A stretch of 17,453 nucleotides of DNA from Burkholderiales bacterium (lineage in GTDB: Bacteria; Pseudomonadota; Gammaproteobacteria; Burkholderiales; Burkholderiaceae_C): assembly GCA_947448105.1 (NCBI GenBank), contig CANFNE010000019.1:1-17453 (forward strand), written 5' to 3'. A model generated the notes under the pieces. That model did no database searches and had not been told where the DNA came from. It was given only the letters and a program-made list of their open reading frames with translations. Positions 1-6,370 of the stretch are shown here, one piece after another (position 1 is the stretch's first letter; each line of letters opens with the position of its first letter). The translations under genes were made by a program, and so were the position numbers.

Positions 1-255
1 GCCGGCGCAATTGACCAAGCCCATGAGTTTGCCCATGGAAACCGCTTTTGCGACCACGGCCTGGCCGTCGGCCTCGTTGCTCACGTCACATTTGACAAAG
101 GCGCCGCCGATCTCAGCCGCGATGGCTTCGCCTTTTTCGGCCTGCATATCGGCAATCACCACGACACCACCATTGGCGCTGAGCATGCGCGCCGTACCTT
201 CACCGAGCCCCGACGCACCACCGGTGACGATAAATACTTTTCCTGCAATTTCCAT
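1..255 (-). CDS. Short-chain dehydrogenase/reductase, N-terminal part (cut by left window edge)
   Basis: Reading leftward from an ATG at 255 gives 85 uninterrupted codons to the window edge. The protein begins MEIAGKVFIVTGGASGLG, so the glycine-rich dinucleotide-binding motif TGGASGLG lies at residues 11-18. An Asp follows the second beta strand (D36), which in this family usually means NAD(H) rather than NADP(H) preference. The CDV segment (56-58) and NCAG (82-85, the position of the usual NNAG) also fit a classical SDR. The catalytic Ser-Tyr-Lys residues would lie beyond the edge and cannot be checked. The start resembles 3-hydroxyacyl-CoA dehydrogenase type II (HSD10-like) enzymes, which act in cytoplasmic acyl-CoA oxidation, but that assignment is an inference from the N-terminus. 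A GGGAG-like ribosome site lies about 6 nt before the ATG. Confidence 0.9.
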   Translation of the reverse strand, partial: MEIAGKVFIVTGGASGLGEGTARMLSANGGVVVIADMQAEKGEAIAAEIGGAFVKCDVSNEADGQAVVAKAVSMGKLMGLVNCAG

Positions 256-428
256 GGAATGCTCCCGCTCTGTGTGGTTAAAAAAATCTGCCTAGCGCGG
301 CCTGCAAAGCGCCGCTGCATTAGAGCAATTATGTCGTACCGTCCTGCTGGCTCCCTGACGACACGGGGTGCCGCGCTGCGTATTCCTTTGCACAAGTGAG
401 CACGGGCGATCAAACCCAGGTTTTGTGC

Positions 429-437
429 TGCTATACT
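429..437 (+). promoter_or_regulatory. Extended -10 promoter of tRNA-Val
   Basis: TGCTATACT combines a TG dinucleotide with a TATACT -10 hexamer (432-437), an extended -10 element. It ends 15 nt before the mature tRNA 5' end, which leaves a short leader for RNase P to remove. I see no good -35 hexamer at the normal spacing, and an extended -10 would partly compensate for that. Confidence 0.5.
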
Positions 438-452
438 GCAGGGCTGAATTTC

Positions 453-529
453 AGGCGCATAGCTCAGCTGGTTAGAGCACCACCTTGACATGGTGGGGGT
501 CGTTGGTTCGAGTCCAATTGCGCCTACCA
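453..529 (+). tRNA. tRNA-Val (anticodon GAC)
   Basis: The 77-nt sequence folds as a complete tRNA. The acceptor stem is AGGCGCA paired with TGCGCCT, followed by an encoded ACCA end. The D-arm holds AGCTCAGCTGGTTAGAGC. The anticodon stem CCACC/GGTGG encloses the loop TTGACAT, giving anticodon GAC, which reads GTC and GTT valine codons. The T-arm holds GGTTCGAGTCC. CCA is genome-encoded at 527-529. No integrase or attachment-site duplication is visible beside it, so there is no sign that it serves as an integration site here. Confidence 0.97.
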
Positions 530-546
530 ATAATGGTAATTAAATC

Positions 547-581
547 AAGCACTTAGCGGAAACGCTCGGTGCTTTTTTTTT
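547..581 (+). terminator. Rho-independent terminator after tRNA-Val
   Basis: AAGCAC...AGCG, a GAAA loop, then CGCT...GTGCTT form a two-part stem with a small internal bulge, followed immediately by a run of nine T residues. It lies 18 nt after the tRNA 3' end. The minus-strand alpha/beta hydrolase ends at 605, so the same hairpin, preceded by an A-run on that strand, may also help end its transcript. Confidence 0.85.
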
Positions 582-604
582 GCTTGTATTGATAGGCCTC
601 AGGG

Positions 605-1558
605 TCAGCGATCTAAGCGATCCAAAAACGCCTGTGCTGCCGCGGCGGTGGACGCAGGGTCTTCCTCGTGCCCCACATGCCCTAACTTGTCAAAGATGAC
701 GACACGGCTGTTGGCAATGTCGTGGTGGAACTTTTCGGCGTTTTCGGGAGGTATGAGCCGGTCAAGGCCGCCCCATATCACCAAGGTCGGCTGCTGTACC
801 CGCGCAATTTGTGCCTCAAACTCACCGGCCTTGTTTTGCGCGAAGCGCGCAGCCAAAGATTTTCGATTGCCTGCGCGCAGGGTGAGTTCGTAATAGCGGT
901 CAATCAATTCAGTGGTGATCTTCGATGGATCGCCATACACGTTGCGCAGACTCGACTCGATGACCCGGCGCGGCAAGATGTTCTCCATCAGTCCGCTGAG
1001 CATCGGAACTTGCGCCAGTTTGAAGCCAATTGGCACGGATGCGGCGGTGGTGGCATATCCCGCGGCATCGACCAAGATCAGCGTGCTCACGCGATCTGGG
1101 TAGTCCACCGCCGTCTTCCATGCCACGTAGCCGCCCAAGGAGTTGCCCGCCAGTACCGCGCGCTGAACGTGCAGCGTGTCCATCAGGGATGCGACGAAAT
1201 GCGAATAGACCGGCATTTGGTAGTTGCCATCTGGCGTGGGTCCCGTGAGTCCAAAACCCGGCAAATCAACGCGAATGACGCGGTGCTTTGCCTGGAGCAC
1301 GCGGGCCCAACCGTCCCAGGTATGCAAGCTCGACGATGTGCCGTGCAAGAGGACGATGGGGTTCTGATCGTCGCGCGGGCCTTCATCCCGCAGATGGACC
1401 TTGATGCCGTCCACCAACACGAATTGGGAGGGCGGTGTGGCCCAGCGCCCAGCCAAATCCTCGGCGGGCCGGTCAGGCGCCCATGCCGCAATTAAGCCCG
1501 CAATAACGAGCAGCGCGGTGGCGCCAAGTACGACACCGGCAAGTTTGAGCGTTTTCAT
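605..1558 (-). CDS. Alpha/beta hydrolase with N-terminal membrane anchor
   Basis: The 317-residue protein has an alpha/beta hydrolase fold. An oxyanion-hole HGTSSS lies at 72-77, the nucleophile elbow GNSLGG at 138-143 (Ser140), the acid in GGLDRLIP (Asp266), and the base in GHVGHEEDP (His294). All three catalytic residues are present. Residues 5-26 form one hydrophobic stretch, an uncleaved signal anchor or signal peptide, which puts the hydrolase domain outside the inner membrane. I chose the ATG at 1558 because it places MKTLK directly before this segment; an upstream in-frame ATG at 1633 would add 25 residues unlike a signal. The ribosome site is weak. The fold resembles the MhpC/epoxide-hydrolase group, but the substrate cannot be read from sequence. 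The gene stands alone between the alkaline phosphatase and the tRNA. Confidence 0.85.
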   Translation of the reverse strand: MKTLKLAGVVLGATALLVIAGLIAAWAPDRPAEDLAGRWATPPSQFVLVDGIKVHLRDEGPRDDQNPIVLLHGTSSSLHTWDGWARVLQAKHRVIRVDLPGFGLTGPTPDGNYQMPVYSHFVASLMDTLHVQRAVLAGNSLGGYVAWKTAVDYPDRVSTLILVDAAGYATTAASVPIGFKLAQVPMLSGLMENILPRRVIESSLRNVYGDPSKITTELIDRYYELTLRAGNRKSLAARFAQNKAGEFEAQIARVQQPTLVIWGGLDRLIPPENAEKFHHDIANSRVVIFDKLGHVGHEEDPASTAAAAQAFLDRLDR

Positions 1559-1670
1559 GGAGACGTCCCACTGGAAAACGGCCAGTCTAGCAACCGTGGC
1601 GCAGCTTGCCTGGACTGCTGATGGGTCGCCCACCCGTGCGCACCGCCATCAGGCGGCGCCCGGGTTCCAA

Positions 1671-3689
1671 TCAAGGTTTAATTTGCAAACCCGCAGGTAA
1701 AACAACACCCCGCGTCGCCGCCTGCGCGAGCTTGAAGAACACGTCGGTGTTGTCAATCACGCCAGTGAACGAATAGGCGCCAGGGCCAAACGCTGACAGG
1801 GGGATGTCGGTGGCGGTGTGCACTGCGCTGTCGCCCGGTACTTGGCCGGTGACCATGTATTTACCCTCGGCGTCACGTGCCATGGGGCCGGCCGGGTAGG
1901 CGGCCAGGGGCTCTTTTTTCACAAAGGGCTGCTGGCTGTCTTGCAAGGGCCGCTCGTTGGTACGGAAGTCTTCCATGCGGTCGGCGTTGGCGCCATAGCC
2001 CACCAGCAGGCGGTTGTCGATGTCCACCGTTTCGGGGTAGCCGTCAGCGGCGATGCGGTATTTGGGAAAGCCGGCTTGCTCGTACACACCCACCACAGCG
2101 TCGCGCATGGCGGTACCGCCGCCTTCGCGCACCAGCGCTTGCAGGCGGGCGTCGCTGACCTTGGAGCCGCCAATCAGCGCCACACCGGCGCATTCGTGGT
2201 CGGCGGTGACGATGACCAGTGTGTCCTTGTGCTGCGCCGCATAGGCCTGGGCCAGTGCGATGGCACGGTCGAATTCGAGGGTGTCTAGCATCCAGCGCTC
2301 GCTGTCCATGGCGTGCGCTTGTTTGTCAATGGACGCGCCTTCAACCATCAGCACAAAGCCTTTTTTCTGGCGGTCGAGCACGCGCAGGGCCTTGGCGGTC
2401 ATCTCGTCGAGCATGGGCTGGTCAGGAAACCCATAGTCGTCCACCACGCGGCCCGTGACGCCCCGGGCCTTATTGCGCCGCCCATCCATCTTGTCCAGCG
2501 CCACATTCATATTGGAATGGGCAAACAGGCCGAGCAAACGCTCCGTCTTGTCGCCGTCGATCGCGTCCATGCTGGTTTTGTCGCTGGCGTATTGAAAGCC
2601 TGCGCGCTGAAAGTCGCCCAGCAAGTCGCGGTCCTTGTCGAGCGCTCCCGCAGATGCGCCCCAACGCTTGACGATATCGGCGGTATGCGCGTCGGTCGCT
2701 GAGAAGGCGTAGTCCGTGCGGTCGCCACGTGCCGATCCGGGCGTGGTCGATGGCATAAACCATTTGCGTCCGCCGCCCATCAGCACGGTCAGGCCCGTCA
2801 ACTGGCGGTCGTCCAGAAATTGGTCCACGATGCCGGTGCCCGCGCCACGGCTGCTGGTGTGCACCGCGTTGCCGGCCGGCGTAGCGTCAAACACGTCAGC
2901 GGTGGTCACCAGGCCCAGCGCCTTGCCCTGGGTGCGGTGCAGGTACTCGCTCAGGTATTCGATGCGTGGGTTGTCAAACGGATCGGTGCTGTCGTCAGGG
3001 AACACACCTTCCTCGTTGTTGTTGTTTTTGTTGCCCGAGACATAGGCCGTCATGCCGGGTGCAGAGTCGGTGACCACCGAGTTGAGCGAAGCGGTTTTGA
3101 CCATGCCGGTTACCGGAAAAGTATCCATGGCCAATGGCGTGATGACTTTGCCTTGGGCGTAGCCGCCGGCCACGATGCGTGCGGCCGTGCGCTGTGCCGC
3201 ACCCATGCCGTCGCCCAGCAGGATGATGATGTTCTTGACCTTCTGGCCGCCGGGCACCAGCGGCACGATCTCGAAGTTGCCGTTGGCGGTCACCGTCTGG
3301 CCGTCACTTTGGGTGGCAGTCACCGTCAACTGGTGCACGCCGGGTTTGTCTACGCTCACAGCGCGAACGCTGGCCAGCGTGGCATTGGCGGGCACGCCTT
3401 TGAGGCATGCCGATTCACATACTTTGAGCGCCACGTTGGCGTCCACGGCCTTTCCATCAATGGAAAAACGGGCGCTACTGATGCTTTTGCCGGCCTCGTC
3501 GGGGCGCAGCGTGGCTTGCAGGTCAAAGCGCTGGCCCGGCAAAAAGCGGGCGATCACCGGCGCGGATTGGCCACTTGCGAAAAGCTCGCTCGGTGGTGTC
3601 AGGCGCGTGACGGTGGGGGCGGCTTGGGCACCCAGCGAAAAGGCGCACAGGGCCAGGGCGCTCAGCGGGGGCAGGGCAGAAAGTTGCAT
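1671..3689 (-). CDS. Alkaline phosphatase (PhoA family) with extra N-terminal domain
   Basis: The 672-residue exported phosphomonoesterase starts with a signal peptide (about 1-23, ending AQA). The catalytic domain starts near 150. It shows LLGDGMG (metal ligand D160), TDSAPGMTAY with the likely nucleophile Ser209, DATPAG followed by the substrate Arg281, VEGASIDKQAH (E450, D455, H459), ADHE (D497, H498) and VHTATD (H624). These correspond to the E. coli PhoA two-zinc, one-magnesium site. The family is usually 450-550 residues; the excess is mainly residues 25-145, a beta-rich segment that looks Ig-like and carries a CESAC pair (C91, C95). An Asn-rich patch follows the nucleophile at about 220-225. 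The enzyme should release phosphate from organic esters in the periplasm or outside the cell. It lies 69 bp after the small exported gene and has no PHO box of its own in that gap, so it probably uses the promoter near 4400. Confidence 0.95.
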   Translation of the reverse strand: MQLSALPPLSALALCAFSLGAQAAPTVTRLTPPSELFASGQSAPVIARFLPGQRFDLQATLRPDEAGKSISSARFSIDGKAVDANVALKVCESACLKGVPANATLASVRAVSVDKPGVHQLTVTATQSDGQTVTANGNFEIVPLVPGGQKVKNIIILLGDGMGAAQRTAARIVAGGYAQGKVITPLAMDTFPVTGMVKTASLNSVVTDSAPGMTAYVSGNKNNNNEEGVFPDDSTDPFDNPRIEYLSEYLHRTQGKALGLVTTADVFDATPAGNAVHTSSRGAGTGIVDQFLDDRQLTGLTVLMGGGRKWFMPSTTPGSARGDRTDYAFSATDAHTADIVKRWGASAGALDKDRDLLGDFQRAGFQYASDKTSMDAIDGDKTERLLGLFAHSNMNVALDKMDGRRNKARGVTGRVVDDYGFPDQPMLDEMTAKALRVLDRQKKGFVLMVEGASIDKQAHAMDSERWMLDTLEFDRAIALAQAYAAQHKDTLVIVTADHECAGVALIGGSKVSDARLQALVREGGGTAMRDAVVGVYEQAGFPKYRIAADGYPETVDIDNRLLVGYGANADRMEDFRTNERPLQDSQQPFVKKEPLAAYPAGPMARDAEGKYMVTGQVPGDSAVHTATDIPLSAFGPGAYSFTGVIDNTDVFFKLAQAATRGVVLPAGLQIKP

Positions 3690-3758
3690 AGCGGTTTCCG
3701 ATCAATGAAAAGTTTCAAGGCGATAAAAATGGAGGTATGGGGCCGCTTATGGGTGGCC

Positions 3759-4355
3759 TTAGTGTGTGTGTTGCAGGCTGTGCATGTACTGGGTAACTTC
3801 AAAGCGGCTCATGGCGCGGATGGCCTCGGGCGCGAGCTGCAGCCGAAACCAGGAAACGCGACCATCGCGCTCCTCCTGGCGGCCCACTTCGAGGGTGCCG
3901 GTCACTTCTACCAAGCCACGGGCGTGGGCCACGGCCCAGTCTTTTTGGTCAGCGTCCAGGCGCACAAAGACGGTGGCTGGAGGCAGATCGTCGGCTTCGC
4001 CATCGGCGTGCTGGCTCATAAGCACGGGGCGCGGCGTGAGCAGAAACTGGCCCAGGTTGGCTACTTCTTGTTGCACCACATAGCCGGTGATGCGCACCTG
4101 GCGGCCTTGGGCCTGGCGCAGGCGTTCGCTGATTACGAGGCCCTTGGCCCCCACGGGCATGTGGAAGAAGTCCTGCAGGCGCAGCGCCACGGGCTGCGAG
4201 GATTCAGGCGCGGGTCCCGTGTCCGATGATTGGGCGGGCGCGCCCAAGGCCAGGGTGGCAATTAAGGTCAACGCGGCTGCGCGCGCCGCCAGGCGCATGG
4301 CGCCGCAGCGTTTGAAGTGGAATAAAGACATGGATGGGGCGGCTGCAAGCAGCAT
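3759..4355 (-). CDS. Small exported protein of unknown function, upstream of alkaline phosphatase
   Basis: The ORF encodes up to 198 residues. Three starts are possible: 4355, 4331 (MSLFHFK) or 4298 (MRLAARAAALTL); none has a good ribosome site. All give a basic N-region and a hydrophobic stretch ending LGAPAQ, a signal peptide. The mature part of about 150 residues holds short beta-like segments (QVRITGYVV, GQFLLTPRPV, ATVFVRLDA, GLVEVTGTLEV, SWFRLQLAP) that suggest a small OB-like barrel. The pattern VRITGYVV...FLLTP is faintly reminiscent of DUF3299 proteins, but their signature is not present, so I assign no family. The tail ends HSLQHTH, possibly metal-binding. It is the first gene after the PHO-box promoter and 69 bp ahead of alkaline phosphatase, which suggests a role in phosphate starvation or phosphatase maturation. 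That role is inference from position. Confidence 0.75.
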   Translation of the reverse strand: MLLAAAPSMSLFHFKRCGAMRLAARAAALTLIATLALGAPAQSSDTGPAPESSQPVALRLQDFFHMPVGAKGLVISERLRQAQGRQVRITGYVVQQEVANLGQFLLTPRPVLMSQHADGEADDLPPATVFVRLDADQKDWAVAHARGLVEVTGTLEVGRQEERDGRVSWFRLQLAPEAIRAMSRFEVTQYMHSLQHTH

Positions 4356-4384
4356 GTGCGAGCGCGAAGGCGCCCGATCACCCG

Positions 4385-4390
4385 AGATTA
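4385..4390 (-). promoter_or_regulatory. -10 element of the phosphate operon promoter
   Basis: Read on the minus strand this is TAATCT, exactly 10 nt after the last GTCAC half-site. In E. coli phoA the -10 hexamer lies at a similar distance from the PHO box, which replaces the -35 element. Transcription would start near 4378, about 23 nt before the first possible ATG at 4355. Confidence 0.5.
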
Positions 4391-4400
4391 GAAGCGCTTT

Positions 4401-4429
4401 GTGACTATGCCGTGACGCAAAAGTGAATC
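4401..4429 (-). promoter_or_regulatory. PHO box: three PhoB half-sites at 11-bp period
   Basis: On the plus strand GTGAC occurs at 4401 and 4412 and GTGAA at 4423, each exactly 11 bp apart. Read on the minus strand the two proximal sites are GCGTCAC-GGCA-TAGTCAC, two 7-bp direct repeats with a 4-bp spacer. This matches the architecture of the PhoB site (consensus half-site CTGTCAT or CTGTCAC), with the GTCA core kept in both. The third site (GATTCAC) is weaker. It faces the exported-protein and alkaline phosphatase pair and has a -10 at the expected distance. Confidence 0.65.
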
Positions 4430-4450
4430 CGGCCCACGCGAACCACGTGC

Positions 4451-5230
4451 CTAGGCCAGCACGTCGGTGCCCGTGTCAAAACTGTCGGCAAACGTGAAGT
4501 AAATCGAGGTAAAAAACATTGCCGCCATCACCAGCGCACAGGGGAACAGCACGGCCGCGACCAGCTCTTCGCTCCCCGAAAAGCTCGCCACCAGCGCAAT
4601 GGCGGTACCCACCAGAATAAAGAAGGCCATCCATACCAGGCTGTAGACCAAAAATGCGCCAAAGTTGCGCCAGCAGGCAACAACGCTGAAAAACAGGCTT
4701 TTTACCGGTGACATTCCATGCCAATGCACCAGCGCAGGGGCGTGCCAAAACAGCAAAGACAGTGGCAGGTACAAGCCCATGGCCAACAGAGCAGCAGATT
4801 CAAAGCTGCCGTCTTGCAGCACATCGGCACCTACGCTGCCGCCCATCAAATAGAGTTTGGCAAATTTACCGCCGTCCATCAGGGCCGAGCACGCCAGCAC
4901 CAGCAGGAAACCCGCCGCGTACAAGACGCCCAGCACCACCATGGACCGCAGTTCCTTGCGCCCGGCCCGAAAGCCGCTGAGCAAGACGGCGGGCATGGGA
5001 AATTTGCCCTTGAGTGCCTCTTGTGTGGCCGCCATCAGACCCAGGGTGGCGCCCGGCAACAGCGCCAGTGCCAGTGCGTTGCCCAAGACCGGCACCATGC
5101 TCAGCACCGACATCAGCAGCATGAATATAAAAAACAGGCCCGAGAGCGCCAGCGGCTGGCGTAAAAAGGTTTTGACACCGAGCCTGACCCACAAAACGCC
5201 CTGGCGGGCCGGAAGGATGTTGAGTTTCAT
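4451..5230 (-). CDS. BPSS1780-type multi-pass inner-membrane protein
   Basis: The 259-residue, strongly hydrophobic protein begins MKLNILPARQGVLWVRLG. It has about six predicted membrane segments, at roughly 30-48, 50-68, 96-115, 145-163, 178-212 (possibly two) and 222-247. The N-terminal sequence and overall layout match the BPSS1780 family of betaproteobacterial membrane proteins, whose function is unknown. Its ATG overlaps the TGA of homoserine kinase as ATGA at 5227-5230, so the two are likely co-transcribed and translationally coupled. No catalytic or transport motif is visible. The family assignment is recognition without a search. Confidence 0.8.
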   Translation of the reverse strand: MKLNILPARQGVLWVRLGVKTFLRQPLALSGLFFIFMLLMSVLSMVPVLGNALALALLPGATLGLMAATQEALKGKFPMPAVLLSGFRAGRKELRSMVVLGVLYAAGFLLVLACSALMDGGKFAKLYLMGGSVGADVLQDGSFESAALLAMGLYLPLSLLFWHAPALVHWHGMSPVKSLFFSVVACWRNFGAFLVYSLVWMAFFILVGTAIALVASFSGSEELVAAVLFPCALVMAAMFFTSIYFTFADSFDTGTDVLA

Positions 5231-6237
5231 GCGGTCGTTTCAGGTTCAAAGTCTGATTGCGCTAGGCCAGTAGCTTGGGGATGGGCAATGCGTTGGCGCA
5301 GCAGGCGCTCAAACCGGGTCGGGTCGTGGGGCTTGAGCATGCTGGCTTCACGCGGCAAATACCAGTCCCACAGGCGCGAGAGCCAAAAGCGCAGGGCGGC
5401 GGCACGCAGCATGGCGGGCAGCAGCTTGCGTTCGGCTGCTTCGAGCGGGCGCACGCTGGCATAGGCCGCCAAAAAGGCCTGGGCGCGCGCATTCACGGCC
5501 GCGCCACTGTCCAGGTCCACACACCAGTCGTTCAGGCACACCGCAATGTCAAACACCCAGGCGTCGTTGCCGGCAAAGTAAAAATCAAAAAAGCCACTGA
5601 GCACGGACTCGCCGCCCTCGGTGGCGGCCGGGGTGAACATCACGTTGTCGCGAAACAGGTCGGCGTGGATGGGGCCGCGCGGCAGCGCTGCGCAGTGCGC
5701 CATCGTGGCAATGTGGTTTTGGTAGGCCAGCTCGGACTGCAGCAGCGCGGCTTGGGCGGGCTCCAGGTAGGGCAAGACCACCGGCACGGTCTCGTTCCAC
5801 CAGGGCAGGGCGCGCAAATTGTCCTGGCGCAGAGCAAAGCTGCGGCCCACCAGGTGCATGCGCGCCAGGGCAGCGCCCACTTGCGCGCAGTGGGCGGCGC
5901 TGGGCGCGAGTTCACTCTTGCCCGACAGCATGTTCACCACTGCCGCAGGTTTGCCGCACAGCGAATGCACCAGTTCGCCCCGTGCGTCGGGCGCCGGGTT
6001 CGGCACGGCCACGCCGTGGGCTGCCAGGTGCGCCATCAGGCGCAGGTAATAAGGGAGTTGTTCGGCGCTCAGGCGCTCAAACAGGGTGAGCACGTAGCTC
6101 GCGCCTTCGGTGTGGGCAAAGTAGTTGGTGTTTTCAATACCGCCCGAGCACCCTTGCAGGCTGGTGAGCCGCTCCAGACCCAGGCTTTCGAACAGGGCGC
6201 TGGCCTGCGTGAATGAAACTTCCGTGTAAACCGCCAT
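5227..6237 (-). CDS. thrB: Homoserine kinase (APH-fold type)
   Basis: The 336-residue cytoplasmic enzyme would phosphorylate L-homoserine with ATP in threonine synthesis. It starts MAVYTEVSFTQASALFESLG, typical of the aminoglycoside-phosphotransferase-fold homoserine kinases (ThrB type II) of proteobacteria, not the GHMP-fold ThrB of E. coli. Visible motifs are SGGIENTNYF (31-40, nucleotide loop), the catalytic loop HADLFRDN at 191-198 (Asp193 base, Asn198 metal ligand) and GFFDFYFAG with metal-binding Asp218. The ORF extends upstream to 6399, but the ATG at 6237 fits the family N-terminus; the extra 54 residues look untranslated. It is the first gene of a minus-strand pair with the BPSS1780-like protein, divergent from polA. 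Confidence 0.93.
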   Translation of the reverse strand: MAVYTEVSFTQASALFESLGLERLTSLQGCSGGIENTNYFAHTEGASYVLTLFERLSAEQLPYYLRLMAHLAAHGVAVPNPAPDARGELVHSLCGKPAAVVNMLSGKSELAPSAAHCAQVGAALARMHLVGRSFALRQDNLRALPWWNETVPVVLPYLEPAQAALLQSELAYQNHIATMAHCAALPRGPIHADLFRDNVMFTPAATEGGESVLSGFFDFYFAGNDAWVFDIAVCLNDWCVDLDSGAAVNARAQAFLAAYASVRPLEAAERKLLPAMLRAAALRFWLSRLWDWYLPREASMLKPHDPTRFERLLRQRIAHPQATGLAQSDFEPETTA

Positions 6238-6311
6238 GAACCCAACCCGTGTGAATGGACGCCGATACGACTCCAGCGCAGGGTCTCTCCGGCGCCAAAA
6301 GGCCAGCGGGG

Positions 6312-6317
6312 ATTGTA
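6312..6317 (-). promoter_or_regulatory. Candidate -10 element for the homoserine kinase pair
   Basis: Read on the minus strand this is TACAAT in the context CTCTACAATCC, one base from the sigma-70 consensus. It lies in the 133-bp gap between homoserine kinase and polA and would give a leader of about 70 nt. No good -35 hexamer is visible at 16-18 bp. Confidence 0.35.
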
Positions 6318-6370
6318 GAGCGGGCACTTGCGGGCTTTTGGTGCCCGGGCGCTGCGCTGGCAAAGGCAAA

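Noticed and set aside
328..333. CATAAT on the minus strand as the -10 of the short-chain dehydrogenase gene
   Set aside because: No -35 hexamer at 16-18 bp and a leader of about 65 nt; too weak to list as a promoter.
1643..1656. CCGCC-ATCA-GGCGG hairpin just after alkaline phosphatase as a terminator
   Set aside because: Five perfect pairs and no T-run on the minus strand; in GC-rich DNA such a hairpin is common by chance.
2820..4229. Plus-strand frame of 469 codons across alkaline phosphatase and the small exported gene
   Set aside because: Antisense to two minus-strand genes that have signal peptides and conserved motifs; its own translation shows no domain.
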